A program made the translations under genes and the position numbers. A stretch of 64,000 bases of DNA from Wenzhouxiangella sp. XN79A (lineage in GTDB: Bacteria; Pseudomonadota; Gammaproteobacteria; Xanthomonadales; Wenzhouxiangellaceae): NCBI RefSeq assembly GCF_012272825.1, contig NZ_JAAWWS010000134.1, forward strand, positions 1-64,000, written 5' to 3'. This document shows, in pieces, positions 17,755-27,050 of the stretch (the stretch's first letter is position 1; every line of letters begins with the position of its first letter). A model generated the notes under the pieces. The model was not told the DNA's origin. It did no database searches and worked only from the letters and a program-made list of their open reading frames with translations.

Positions 17755-19365
17755 TCAGAGGTTCGAATAGTTCGGCCCGGCGCCGCCTTCCGGCGTGACC
17801 CAGTTGATCACCTGGTACGGATCGGCGATGTCGCAGGTCTTGCAGTGCACGCAGTTGGCGGCGTTGATCTGGATCCGCTTGCCGTCCTCGTCGTCGACGA
17901 CCTCGTAGACGTTGGCCGGACAGAACCGGGTGCACGGGTTGCCGTACTCTTCTTCGCACTTGGTGAAGCAGACGTCGGGATCGACGATCTTCAGGTGGAC
18001 CGGCTGGTCCTCGTCGTGCTCGGTCGAGGCGAAGTACACCGAGGCCAGGCGATCGCGCGGCGGCAGGTCGCGGTCGACGTAGTCGTAGTCGAAGACCTTG
18101 CCGTTGCGCTTGCGGTACTGCTCGTGGTCGGCGTGGTTGGCGATCGTGCGCGGCAGCTTGCCGGCCGTGACGGTTTCCACCACGGCGGTCAGCAGGCCGC
18201 GCCACAGGCCCTTCTGGAACCCCGGTCGGATGTTGCGCACCTTGTTCAGTTCGGCGACGATCTCCGAGGCGCGCAGCGCGTCGTCGAAGCCGGTGGTCGT
18301 CCGATGCTCGGCGATGTGCTCGGCGGCGAGCATGCCGGACTTCATGGCCTGGTGGGTGCCCTTGATCTTCGGCACGTTGAGCAGCCCGGCGGAGTCGCCG
18401 ATCAGCATCGCACCCGGCATCTCGACCCGCGGCAGGCTCTGGAGGCCGCCCTCGACCAGCGCGCGGGCGCCGGACGAAAGAATCTCTCCGCCCTCGAGCA
18501 GCGCATGCATGCTCGGGTGATGCTTGAACTGCTGGAAGGCCTCGAACGGCGTGAAGTCCGGGTCCTGGTAGTCCAGCCCGCAGACGAAGCCGACCGCGAC
18601 CCGGTCCTTGTCGAGGTGATAGACGAAGCTGCCGCCGTAGATGCCGTTCGGCAGCGGCCACCCGATCGTATGCTGGATGTGTCCGGGTTTCACCCGGCCC
18701 TCGGGCAGCTTCCAGAGCTCCTTCATGCCGATCGCATAGGTCTGCGGATCGCTCTCGGCGTCCAGGCCGTACTTGCCGATCGCGCGCTTGGTCAGGTGGC
18801 CGCGGCAGCCTTCGGCCAGCACCGTGATCGGGGCGCGGATCTCGATGCCCTGCACGTAGGTGTCCTTCTCGTTGCCCTCGCGGTCCACGCCCATGTCGCC
18901 GATGATCACGCCCCGGACCGCGTCGTTGTCGTCGTAGGCCAGGTCGGCCGCGGCGAAGCCCGGGAACAGGTCCACGCCCAGCGCCTCGGCCTTCGGCGCC
19001 AGCCAGGCGCACATCGCGCCGAGCGAAACGATGACGTTGCCGTGGTTGTTCTGCTGCGGCGGGGTGGGCAGCCTGCGCGAGCCGGTCTTCGTCAGCAGCC
19101 GGAACTCGTCGCTGGCCGCCGGCACGCAGATCGGCGGCGGATCCTCGCGCCAGCCCTCGACCAGCGCGTCCAGCGGGCCGGTCTCGATGACCGCGCCGGA
19201 CAGGATGTGTCCGCCGATTTCGGCGGCCTTTTCGATCACGCAGACGTTCAGGGCTTCGTCGAGCTGCTTGAGCCGCATCGCGCAGGCCAGCCCGGCCGGG
19301 CCGGCACCGACGACGATGACATCGTATTCCATGACTTCGCGTTCGGGAGTTTCGCCTTCGGACAT
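17755..19365 (-). CDS. Electron transfer flavoprotein-ubiquinone oxidoreductase
   Basis: This 536-residue membrane-associated flavoprotein passes electrons from ETF to ubiquinone. The FAD motif GAGPAGLACAMRLKQ begins near residue 20. The C-terminal ferredoxin-like domain carries the 4Fe-4S cysteines in CTRFCPANVYEV and CVHCKTCDIADP. The ending, QVINWVTPEGGAGPNYSNL, is characteristic of the family. It is upstream of etfB-etfA on the same strand. The first ATG has a weak ribosome site, and the second (MEYDVIVVG, 11 codons later) is a possible start. Confidence 0.96.
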   Translation of the reverse strand: MSEGETPEREVMEYDVIVVGAGPAGLACAMRLKQLDEALNVCVIEKAAEIGGHILSGAVIETGPLDALVEGWREDPPPICVPAASDEFRLLTKTGSRRLPTPPQQNNHGNVIVSLGAMCAWLAPKAEALGVDLFPGFAAADLAYDDNDAVRGVIIGDMGVDREGNEKDTYVQGIEIRAPITVLAEGCRGHLTKRAIGKYGLDAESDPQTYAIGMKELWKLPEGRVKPGHIQHTIGWPLPNGIYGGSFVYHLDKDRVAVGFVCGLDYQDPDFTPFEAFQQFKHHPSMHALLEGGEILSSGARALVEGGLQSLPRVEMPGAMLIGDSAGLLNVPKIKGTHQAMKSGMLAAEHIAEHRTTTGFDDALRASEIVAELNKVRNIRPGFQKGLWRGLLTAVVETVTAGKLPRTIANHADHEQYRKRNGKVFDYDYVDRDLPPRDRLASVYFASTEHDEDQPVHLKIVDPDVCFTKCEEEYGNPCTRFCPANVYEVVDDEDGKRIQINAANCVHCKTCDIADPYQVINWVTPEGGAGPNYSNL

Positions 19366-19424
19366 GCTCGGAAATCGCAGCTTGAGGAAGGTCGGCAGTA
19401 TACCGACAACGCCTCGGCGATCCG

Positions 19425-21902
19425 TCAGCCCGCCCCGCGCACCCGCGCGACGTAGCGCCCGGCGATGGATCGCCAGTCGAGCCGGGCCACCCAGTCGGCA
19501 GCGCGGTCGGCCAGCGCCTGACGCGCATCGACATCGGCCAGCAGCCCGGCGACGAGGTCGGCCATCGCGTCGGGGTCGTCGACGATGCGAAGTTCACGGC
19601 CGTCGCGGAGCGGAAGTCCTTCCATGCCCTTGCGCGTGGCGACCACCGGAACCCGGGCGGCGAAGTCGTCGAGGATCTTCATCCGGGTGCCGCCGCCGCT
19701 TCTCAGCGGGATCACCGCCAGGTCGGCGCCCTTCAGGTGGCCGGCCAGGTCATCGACCGGACCGGCGAAGGTCACGCCCGGCAGCGGCTGCGCCGGCGGA
19801 CGCGGGCCGCAAGCCAGGACCGACGCCTGCACGCCGCGTTCGGCCAGCGCCGGCAGCAATCGGGTCGACAGTTCCTCGACCGCCTCGAGATTGGGCGGAT
19901 AGCTATAGATGCCGTGATAGACCAGCACCGCGTGATCGGCCGGCAGTCCGTACCTTGCCCGCAGATCGACCGGTTCGGCCCGTTCGAAGCGCTGCAGGTC
20001 CACCCCGTGCGGGATGGTCACGATGCGGGCTTCGCGAACGCCGGCGGCGATCAGGTCATCGCGGTCCCGGTCCGACACGGTGACGACGTGATCGCAGGCA
20101 TTGGCCAGTTCGACTTCGGTGCGCTTGAGCAGCCGGGCGCCGCGCGCACCGAGCTCGGGCACCTGGTCGGCAATGCGCTGGAATTCGACGTTGTGCTCGA
20201 CCAGCACCGAGCGGGTGCCGAACAGCCGCGCCGCCCACACGGCCGGGTGCGCGTAGGCCGGAAATTCCGCCTGCACGACTTCGACCGGGTAGCGTCCGAG
20301 CAGCCACAGCAGCCGCGCGTGCAGCCCGCGATCCACCAGCGGCAGATACAGGAACGCGTTGGAATACGGCAGGCCCTTGAGCAACAAGCGAAGCAGGTTG
20401 AACGCACGCGGCCAGCCCAGCGCACGCAGCCAGAGCGGAAACCGGCGCTCGCTCCGTTCGCCCCGCTCGTAGACCCAGTAGCGGTCGCGGCGGTCGGTCA
20501 GCAGCACCACGCGCTGGACGTGATGCGACAGCCCCCAGGCGGTTCGCTCGATCTTGACTGCCGCGCCGTGGTCGGTCGGAAACAGGTCGCTGCGGCTGGT
20601 CACGATCCAGGTCGCCTCGTCGCCGGCCGGCCGCGGTCGGTCGGCGGCGAGCCGCTGGAGCACTCGGTGATAGGGTCGGCGAACCAGGGTGTGCGCCCAG
20701 CGCGACAGGTAATGCCGCCGGAACGCGCCGAGCGCGCCGCGCGCAGCCGGCGGCGCAGTCAGGTCCAGCGGCTGCGGCCTTGCCTGCAACTGACCTTGGC
20801 CGAGCGCGACCAGCGCATCGAACAACGCGGCGTAGTTGCGCGCCGCGTCCAGCTGCTCGCGGGCCAGCGCCAGTGCACCGGACGCGGCGCGCTGCAGCGC
20901 CATCGGCTCATCGGCCAGGCGCTCGAGCAGCGGCGGCAGGTCGTCGGGCGAGTCGACCAGCCAGCCGGCGCCATGATGCTCGATCGCCCCGGCCAGCGGC
21001 AGGAACCGATTGGCAACCACCGGCACGCCCCGGCAGAGTGCGTCGGTCATCCGGAAGGACTGGCTGTAGCGCCGCTCGAGGTTGTCGTCGCACAACTCCA
21101 GCAGCAGGTCGGCCCGACCGAGTCGATCGAGGTAGTCGTCGAAGCCCGACAGCGCGTCGGGTCGCCCGAGATCATCCAGCGTCCATCCGGTGTCGGCCTG
21201 CCGAACCGCTTCCAGCCATCGCGTCGAGACCCGCCAGGGCCAGTCGCGGCCACCGTGGAAGGCGATCGGGGATCGGGCTGGCTGCTCGCCCGGCCGACCG
21301 ACTCGGGCATCGTCGGGCGCATTGTCAGGGACATCGGCCACCGGCGCCGAGATCGGCACCACGCGGATCGGCACGGCGAACCGACAGTCGTGTCCAGCCA
21401 GCAGCAGCCACGGCACCATCAGATCGGCCTGGCGCGCGTTGCCGACCCACACCTCGCGGCTGCGCGCCAGCAGGCGGATCAGCCGCCGGGCGTCGTTGGA
21501 CATTCGGGCACGGTCCTCGAACAGGCGTTCGAGCATGCGTGGCGCGATGTAATCGAGCACCAGCGCACCATCGAGGTCGGTCGGAATCCACTCCTCGAAC
21601 TCCCAGTAGCCCAGCACCACGACGTCCGGTCGCTGGCGGCGGATCCACAGCGCCAGCGCCGCCGGCGTGGCCACCGGCAGGACCTCGAACGCGCGCGCTG
21701 CAGTATCCGGTGCCGTGGCATCCGGATGCGCATAGGTCACGGCAGCGCCGCGTCCGACCAGCGCCTCGGCGATTCGCGCATGCCGCACGGCCAGACCGTC
21801 GGCGGGCCGGGCCGGATCGTACGGCGGATGTTCGCTGAAGATCAGGACGCGGAGCGGGGCCACAACGAGTCGTCCGATGAGGGGATCGACAGGATACGGC
21901 AT
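19425..21902 (-). CDS. Tandem two-domain glycosyltransferase (GT4-like)
   Basis: About 825 residues, roughly twice a single GT-B enzyme. The first half (about 15-400) begins RVLIFSEHPPYDP and contains PVVANRFLPLAGAIEHHGAGWLV, typical of a GT-B donor-site region. The second half (about 440-825) restarts with DLFPTDHGAAVKIERTAWGL, then VTVSDRDRDDLIAAG, PHGVD and GGTRMKILDDFAARVPVVATRKGMEGL, a full GT4-type pattern. It looks like a fusion of two transferases making successive linkages on a surface glycan, though no other glycan genes are adjacent. ATG at 21902 and GTG 13 codons later are both possible starts. Confidence 0.8.
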   Translation of the reverse strand: MPYPVDPLIGRLVVAPLRVLIFSEHPPYDPARPADGLAVRHARIAEALVGRGAAVTYAHPDATAPDTAARAFEVLPVATPAALALWIRRQRPDVVVLGYWEFEEWIPTDLDGALVLDYIAPRMLERLFEDRARMSNDARRLIRLLARSREVWVGNARQADLMVPWLLLAGHDCRFAVPIRVVPISAPVADVPDNAPDDARVGRPGEQPARSPIAFHGGRDWPWRVSTRWLEAVRQADTGWTLDDLGRPDALSGFDDYLDRLGRADLLLELCDDNLERRYSQSFRMTDALCRGVPVVANRFLPLAGAIEHHGAGWLVDSPDDLPPLLERLADEPMALQRAASGALALAREQLDAARNYAALFDALVALGQGQLQARPQPLDLTAPPAARGALGAFRRHYLSRWAHTLVRRPYHRVLQRLAADRPRPAGDEATWIVTSRSDLFPTDHGAAVKIERTAWGLSHHVQRVVLLTDRRDRYWVYERGERSERRFPLWLRALGWPRAFNLLRLLLKGLPYSNAFLYLPLVDRGLHARLLWLLGRYPVEVVQAEFPAYAHPAVWAARLFGTRSVLVEHNVEFQRIADQVPELGARGARLLKRTEVELANACDHVVTVSDRDRDDLIAAGVREARIVTIPHGVDLQRFERAEPVDLRARYGLPADHAVLVYHGIYSYPPNLEAVEELSTRLLPALAERGVQASVLACGPRPPAQPLPGVTFAGPVDDLAGHLKGADLAVIPLRSGGGTRMKILDDFAARVPVVATRKGMEGLPLRDGRELRIVDDPDAMADLVAGLLADVDARQALADRAADWVARLDWRSIAGRYVARVRGAG

Positions 21903-21958
21903 CCTTGCCGTTGCGGTTGCCGCCCGGCGTGGCATTGCCTATAGTCGAGCCCGACCCG

Positions 21959-23125
21959 ATGAATGGATGCGTGACGGTGGAAAAACTCGAACAGCGATTG
22001 TTCCTGGTGCTGCTTGCGGGCGTGACCGCACTGTTCCTGTTCCTGCTCCAGCCGTTCTTCGCGCCGATCCTGTGGGCCTGCATCATCGCGGTCCTGTTCC
22101 ACCCGCTGCAGGTCCGGCTCGAGCGCGCCTGGGGCGACCGGCCCAACCTGATCGCGCTGACCGTGCTGCTGGCCTGCATCGTGCTGGTCGTGGTGCCGGT
22201 GCTGCTGCTGCTCGCCTCGTTCGCCCAGCAGGGCATCGCGCTGTACCGCCAGATCGACACCGGCGAGATCCAGCCGGGGCAGTACATCGACCAGGTCCGC
22301 AACGCCTTCCCGGCCGTCCAGGCCCTGCTCGAGCGATTCAGCATCGACATGAGCTCGGTGCGCGAGAACGTGGCCAACGCCGCGGTGGCAACCAGCCGCT
22401 TCGTGGCCCAGAACGCGCTGGCGGTCGGCCAGGGCACCTTCGGGTTCTTCCTCAAGCTCGGCCTGATGCTGTACGTGGCCTTCTTCCTGCTGCGCGACGG
22501 CCGGCGACTGATCGAGCAGCTGGTCCACGCGCTGCCGCTGGGCGACGAGCGCGAGCGGATGCTGTTCCAGAAGTTCGCCGAGGTCACGCGGGCCACGGTC
22601 AAGGGCAACCTGGTCGTGGCGATGGTCCAGGGCGCGCTCGGTGGACTGATCTTCTGGATTCTCGGCATCCCCGCCGCGCTGCTCTGGGGCGTGGTGATGA
22701 CCGTGCTGAGCCTGATCCCGGCGATCGGCGCGGGCATCATCTGGCTGCCGGCGGCGATCTACCTCTACGCCATCGGCGACTGGGTCTCGGCAACGGTGCT
22801 GATTCTCTACGGGGTGTTGATCATCGGCCTGGCCGACAACATCCTGCGTCCGATCCTGGTCGGGCGCGATACCAAGCTGCCGGACTGGCTGGTGCTGCTC
22901 TCGACACTCGGCGGCCTGACCATGTTCGGCCTCAACGGCTTCGTCGTCGGCCCGCTGATCGCGGTGCTGTTCATCGCGTTCTGGCAGATCTTCGGGCGCG
23001 AGTTCAATGAGAGCCATCCCGAGCACCAGCGCTCGATGTCCGACGACCCGTCCACCGACGAGCCCTCCGCAGACGACCACGGCCGCGATCTCGACGAGAC
23101 CCGCACCGAGGACGTCCGTTCATGA
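21959..23125 (+). CDS. AI-2E family membrane transporter (PerM-like)
   Basis: This 388-residue protein has the hydrophobic profile of AI-2E/PerM permeases, with paired N-terminal helices (FLVLLAGVTALFLFLLQPFF), a soluble middle segment and a C-terminal helix bundle with GVVMTVLSLIPAIGAGIIW, LADNILRPILVG and GGLTMFGLNGFVVGPL. Family roles include autoinducer-2 export and Na+/H+ antiport; no substrate can be assigned. The C-terminal about 40 residues are acidic and likely disordered. It diverges from the glycosyltransferase and is followed 28 bp later by the META lipoprotein. Confidence 0.9.
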   Translation: MNGCVTVEKLEQRLFLVLLAGVTALFLFLLQPFFAPILWACIIAVLFHPLQVRLERAWGDRPNLIALTVLLACIVLVVVPVLLLLASFAQQGIALYRQIDTGEIQPGQYIDQVRNAFPAVQALLERFSIDMSSVRENVANAAVATSRFVAQNALAVGQGTFGFFLKLGLMLYVAFFLLRDGRRLIEQLVHALPLGDERERMLFQKFAEVTRATVKGNLVVAMVQGALGGLIFWILGIPAALLWGVVMTVLSLIPAIGAGIIWLPAAIYLYAIGDWVSATVLILYGVLIIGLADNILRPILVGRDTKLPDWLVLLSTLGGLTMFGLNGFVVGPLIAVLFIAFWQIFGREFNESHPEHQRSMSDDPSTDEPSADDHGRDLDETRTEDVRS

Positions 23126-23153
23126 CGTGTATCGAATCGCTCGAGGAGTGCCC

Positions 23154-23618
23154 ATGCGATCGCTTTCCCGAACCGCCCTGCTTTTCGCCGGCCTGCTGGG
23201 CCTGAGCGGCTGCACGATGCCGAACGCCCCGGACGTCGAACCCGACTCGGGCACCGACCCCGAGCGCCTGACCGCGACCACCTGGGTGTTCGAGACGGTG
23301 GCCGACCAGCCCCTGCCCGATCGGGTGCGGGTGACGATGGGCTTCGAAGCGACCGAAGGCCGGGTGTTCGGCCGCGCCGGCTGCAACCGCTACACGGCCG
23401 GCTACACGCTCGACGGCGCCGACTTCGAGGTCGGCACCGCGGCCGCCACCAAGATGATGTGCCCCGAGGCCATGATGCAGGTCGAGGACCGGTTCCTGAA
23501 GGCGCTGGACGGGTTCCGCCGCGCGACGATCGATCCGGCCACCGGGCGGCTGGAACTGGCCGGCGCGGACGGCGCGCGGTCGTGGGCCTTCCCCGCTCCC
23601 GAGGGCGAAGCGGACTGA
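23154..23618 (+). CDS. META/HslJ-domain lipoprotein
   Basis: This 154-residue protein has a lipoprotein signal with lipobox LSGC (Cys20). The mature part is a META domain: TTWVFETV at the start, GRAGCNRYTAGY in the middle, and the MMCPEAMMQVEDRFLKAL block. META proteins such as HslJ are envelope proteins linked to stress or antibiotic tolerance. GAGGAG lies 5 nt before the ATG. It is probably co-transcribed with the upstream transporter. Confidence 0.9.
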   Translation: MRSLSRTALLFAGLLGLSGCTMPNAPDVEPDSGTDPERLTATTWVFETVADQPLPDRVRVTMGFEATEGRVFGRAGCNRYTAGYTLDGADFEVGTAAATKMMCPEAMMQVEDRFLKALDGFRRATIDPATGRLELAGADGARSWAFPAPEGEAD

Positions 23619-23673
23619 ACCCAGCGGCGCCCCGGCCGGCGACGCCGGCCGGGAACCGAAGATCACGGGTCGA

Positions 23674-24633
23674 TCAGAGACCTTCGCAGCTGTCGAGGTC
23701 GTTCGGCCGGGTCAGGCGGGCCAGCGGTCGTTCGCCGCTGCCGAACTCCGGCGAGTCATAGCTCATCACCGCGCTGCCGCAGCCGGTGACCTCGAAGGTG
23801 ATCGTGCCCCATTCCTCGACGTTCCGATCGTCCGGGTCGAAGGCATCGCCGAACTGCGGACCGTCGAGAATCACCATCGGCACGGTGACCGCCGACGGGC
23901 CGAAGTCGAAGTTCGCGCTGCCGGCCAGCCAGAACTGCTGGCCGTCGATGAAATCGTAGAGGTAGATCACCAGCGTCGCGTCGTTGCCGGACGCGCCGCC
24001 GTTGGCGATCTCGACGTTGAGCCCGCGACCCGGGTTCTGCGGGTCGAACCAGGAACCGGTATGCAGCGGCATCAGCGGATAGCCGTCGGTCTCGACGACG
24101 CGCTCGATGCGTACCGGACGCAGCGGGTAGTCGCGCAGCGCCTGTGCAGCGATACTGGTCGTCGGAGCCGACTGGATGGACTCCAGCACGTTCAATCCGG
24201 TCACGACTTCGCCGAACACGGTGAAATCGCCGTCGAGGACGTCGTTGACCGCGGTGTTGATGAAGAACTGCGCACGGCCGCTGTCGACATCCGAACCGGC
24301 GAGCGCCATGGCGATCGTGCCCGGCACGTTCAGCCGTCCATTGGACGCTTCGCTCTGAATCGCCGGAAACGGCGGGGGCCGGAAGGCCAGCTCATCGTCG
24401 AATGCGCCGGCCTGGACGACGAAGTCCTCGATTACCCGGTGGAAGATGATCCCGTCATAGAACCCCTGCTCGACATGGGCCAGGAAATTGGCCACGGTAA
24501 TCGGTGCGGCACCCTCGTCCAGTTCGAGGATCATCGGTCCTTCCGTGGTTTCCATCCAGACCGTGCGGGTCTGGGCGTGGGCAGGGGTCAGGCAGGCGAC
24601 GAACAGCGCGGCAAGGACAAGGCGTTGGAGCAT
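23674..24633 (-). CDS. Exported cyclophilin-type peptidyl-prolyl isomerase with extra C-terminal Cys domain
   Basis: This 319-residue protein has a signal peptide (cleaved near residue 20, AHAQ). The cyclophilin domain (about 25-185) shows ITVANFLAHVEQGFYDGIIFHRVI, VVQAG and AQFFINTAVND. Instead of the usual Met/Gln-Gly it retains only part of the canonical pattern, as in other bacterial secreted forms. Residues about 190-319 are a separate domain homologous to the two C-terminal domains of the metzincin at 10063-13215: G-x-W-F-D-P opening, GPQFGDAFDPDDR, EEWG, and two cysteines. It likely folds exported proteins. Confidence 0.9.
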   Translation of the reverse strand: MLQRLVLAALFVACLTPAHAQTRTVWMETTEGPMILELDEGAAPITVANFLAHVEQGFYDGIIFHRVIEDFVVQAGAFDDELAFRPPPFPAIQSEASNGRLNVPGTIAMALAGSDVDSGRAQFFINTAVNDVLDGDFTVFGEVVTGLNVLESIQSAPTTSIAAQALRDYPLRPVRIERVVETDGYPLMPLHTGSWFDPQNPGRGLNVEIANGGASGNDATLVIYLYDFIDGQQFWLAGSANFDFGPSAVTVPMVILDGPQFGDAFDPDDRNVEEWGTITFEVTGCGSAVMSYDSPEFGSGERPLARLTRPNDLDSCEGL

Positions 24634-24711
24634 GGCGGCGGTCTCGGTGTCGGGGGTACGGATTCGGTGCCAACCTTACCTTTTTCCGCGCCCCTGCGGG
24701 CCACGGCTGCG

Positions 24712-25629
24712 TCAGTCCCGGGCCACGGCCACCTGGTTGCGGCCGTCCGCCTTGGCCTGGTAGAGCGCCCGGTCGACGCGCTGCATCAGCTCCAGCGGCG
24801 GCTCGGCCGGCCGCGAACGGCCAACACCGATGCTCAGGGTCACGCCGAGATCGTCGCGCGGACGCAGCGCCGCCACGGCGCGAACGATGCGGCGGGACAG
24901 GGTCTCCAGGCCCTCGTCGTCGTCGGGGGCGACGATCATCGCGAACTCCTCGCCGCCGAGCCGGAACAGGTCGTCCGGTTCCGGCGCCAGTCCGCGCAGT
25001 ACGTCGGCGACCTGGCTGAGCACCTCGTCGCCGACCGCGTGGCCGAAGCGATCGTTGACCCGCTTGAAATGATCGAGGTCCATCAGCAGCAGCCCGAAGC
25101 CCCGGTCCTGGCGCTGGTTGACGACCTGGTTGAAGCGGCGTCGGTTGCCGAGCCCGGTCAGCGGTTCGCGCAGGCTCAGCCGCTCGAGCTCCTGCATCAT
25201 CTGACCGGAGTGGCGGACCAGGCCCAGCAGGCCGAGGGCGGCCAGCAGCATGCCGAGAACTCGCGGCACGTCCTCGGCGAAGGCCGACACCCACAGCGGT
25301 TGCCGGACCAGTTCGTCCAGCACGTCGCTGACGCAGGACACCAGCCACAGGATCAGCCCGACGCTGAGCAGCGCGTGGATCCGGGCCGGCAGATCGCGGG
25401 ACTGTAATGCAACCAGGATCGACGCCAGCAGCAGCGCGATCAGCCACTCGGCGATACCGCCGAAGGTCAGCAGGCGAGGCGTCGGCAGCCGCGGCAGCAG
25501 GCCCAGGTGCAAGCCGATGACCAGCGACAGCAGGCAACCGGCGCCGACCAGCAGCAACCAGCGCCCGGAGCGGCGTCTCGAATCGGCGGAATCGCTGGAC
25601 ACGCTCGGCTCCTCAAGGCACGAGCGCAT
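24712..25629 (-). CDS. Membrane diguanylate cyclase (GGDEF)
   Basis: This 305-residue protein has several predicted membrane helices (about residues 20-145: WLLLVGAGCLLSLVIGLHLG, LIALLLASILVAL, ALLSVGLILWLVS, VLGMLLAALGLLGLV). A GGDEF domain follows (about 155-305) with DLDHFKRVND, HAVGDEVL and the active-site GGEEF. The inhibitory RxxD site expected just before GGEEF is absent (EPDD there), so product feedback may be missing. It is the synthetic counterpart of the EAL phosphodiesterase at 4665-6248. The stimulus is unknown. Confidence 0.92.
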   Translation of the reverse strand: MRSCLEEPSVSSDSADSRRRSGRWLLLVGAGCLLSLVIGLHLGLLPRLPTPRLLTFGGIAEWLIALLLASILVALQSRDLPARIHALLSVGLILWLVSCVSDVLDELVRQPLWVSAFAEDVPRVLGMLLAALGLLGLVRHSGQMMQELERLSLREPLTGLGNRRRFNQVVNQRQDRGFGLLLMDLDHFKRVNDRFGHAVGDEVLSQVADVLRGLAPEPDDLFRLGGEEFAMIVAPDDDEGLETLSRRIVRAVAALRPRDDLGVTLSIGVGRSRPAEPPLELMQRVDRALYQAKADGRNQVAVARD

Positions 25630-25719
25630 AGGATACTCTTCGCGCCCGCGTCCGCGGGCCGGTTCCCGGATGCGCTCGAGGCTCGTTCAGCGAGTCGCCG
25701 AGCGAAGCGCCGGGCTCGA

Positions 25720-26226
25720 TCAATCCACGTCGATCGGCGGATCGAGATCACCGAGCGCATCGCCGGGTTCGTCCGGCAGGCGCTGGATCCAGCGCTCGAT
25801 TTCCAGGGCATGGCCGCCCTCTTCCTCGGCGAATTCCCCGGCCAGCGCGCGGACCTCGGGATCAGAGGTGGTCTCGGCCACCCGGGCGTAGAAGTCGTGC
25901 GCCGAGCGCTCGGCGGCCAGCGCCACGGCCAGGGCGTCGTGGGCGCTCATCCGGTAGTGCACCGCCTCGGTGGCCGCGCTTTCCGGACTTTCCGCGCCGC
26001 CCCAGGCAAACGCCCAGGGATCGACCGCCGGCACCCCGCCGGCCCGCTCGGCCCGCTCGCGCGCCTCGGCCCGGTGCAGGCGCGAGTAGTGCGCCATCTG
26101 CGCGAACAGTTCGGCGATCTCGGTGTTGTGGTGGACGTCCATCGCCCGATGGAGTTCGTCGTAGCGCTCTGCCGCGTCGGTTTCCAGCGCCACGGCATGG
26201 GCCAGGAATTGCTGCAGCTCGTTCAT
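25720..26226 (-). CDS. Ferritin-like/rubrerythrin-type diiron protein
   Basis: This 168-residue four-helix protein shows carboxylate/His patterns of the ferritin-like superfamily: ALETDAAERYDELHRAMD, MAHYSRLHRAEA, ALAAERSAHDFYARV and EFAEEEGGHALEIERW. No C-terminal rubredoxin cysteines are present, so it is not a classical rubrerythrin. Its ATG overlaps the korB stop as ATGA. The coupling to a ferredoxin-dependent oxidoreductase suggests a role in protecting or repairing an oxygen-sensitive iron-sulfur enzyme; that is inference. Confidence 0.82.
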   Translation of the reverse strand: MNELQQFLAHAVALETDAAERYDELHRAMDVHHNTEIAELFAQMAHYSRLHRAEARERAERAGGVPAVDPWAFAWGGAESPESAATEAVHYRMSAHDALAVALAAERSAHDFYARVAETTSDPEVRALAGEFAEEEGGHALEIERWIQRLPDEPGDALGDLDPPIDVD

Positions 26227-27050
26227 GCGCCCCCTCCGACGACCAGCGCCCGTTCCGGGGCGCGATGAGCCTCGGGTGCCGGGTCGCCCTGCCACGGTGC
26301 CGGCGGCGCCCTGAACAGCAGGCCGGTGGTCATGCCGTCGTCGTCGAGCAAGCGGGCCATCGCCTCGGTCCGGATCGAGGTCGGTTCGAAATCCTCGTGA
26401 ACGATCTTCTTGTAGCCCATCTGCTCCGGACGATAGGTGATGCACGGCGAGAGCACCTGGATGAAGGTGAAGCCGGGGTAGTCCAGCGCCTCGACGATCC
26501 GCTGGGCCAGTCCGTTGGGGTTGCCGGAGAATTCCCGGGCGACGAAGGCGCAGCCCGAGGCCAGCGCGATCTCCAGCGGCCGGAAGGCCGGCATGTGGGT
26601 CCCGGTCGGCGTCAGCTTGCTGCCGGTCCAGTCGGTCTGGGTGGTCGGCGAGGCCTGGCCCTTGGTCATGCCGTAGACCGCGTTGTCCATGACCAGGTAG
26701 ACCATGTTCACGTTGCGGCGGCAGGCGTGCATGAAGTGGTTGCCGCCGATCGAGAAGCCGTCGCCGTCGCCGCCCATCGCGATGACCGTCAGGTCGGGCC
26801 GGGCCACCGCCAGGCCGGTGGCCATCGGCAGCACGCGACCGTGGACGCCGTGGAAGCCGTACGGGGTCATGTAGGCCGGCAGGCGCGACGAACAGCCGAT
26901 GCCCGAGATCAGCGCAACGCGCTCCGGCGGCTGCTGGCGCGCCGCCAGCGCTTTGGTCAGCGCGTTGAGAATGCCGAAGTCGCCGCAGCCCGGACACCAG
27001 ACCGGGTGGACATCGGACTTGTAATCGCGGGCAGTCAGGGTCTCGCTCAT
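26223..27050 (-). CDS. korB: 2-oxoacid:ferredoxin oxidoreductase beta subunit (KorB-like)
   Basis: This 275-residue subunit binds thiamine diphosphate. CPGCGDFGILNAL and ISGIGCSSRLPAYM supply Fe-S and TPP-site cysteines, and GGDGDGFSIGGNHFMHACRRN holds the TPP/Mg motif. With KorA it would interconvert 2-oxoglutarate (or another 2-oxoacid) and the acyl-CoA with ferredoxin as electron carrier. It overlaps korA by ATGA upstream and the ferritin-like gene by ATGA downstream. Substrate specificity cannot be read from sequence by eye. Confidence 0.9.
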   Translation of the reverse strand: MSETLTARDYKSDVHPVWCPGCGDFGILNALTKALAARQQPPERVALISGIGCSSRLPAYMTPYGFHGVHGRVLPMATGLAVARPDLTVIAMGGDGDGFSIGGNHFMHACRRNVNMVYLVMDNAVYGMTKGQASPTTQTDWTGSKLTPTGTHMPAFRPLEIALASGCAFVAREFSGNPNGLAQRIVEALDYPGFTFIQVLSPCITYRPEQMGYKKIVHEDFEPTSIRTEAMARLLDDDGMTTGLLFRAPPAPWQGDPAPEAHRAPERALVVGGGA

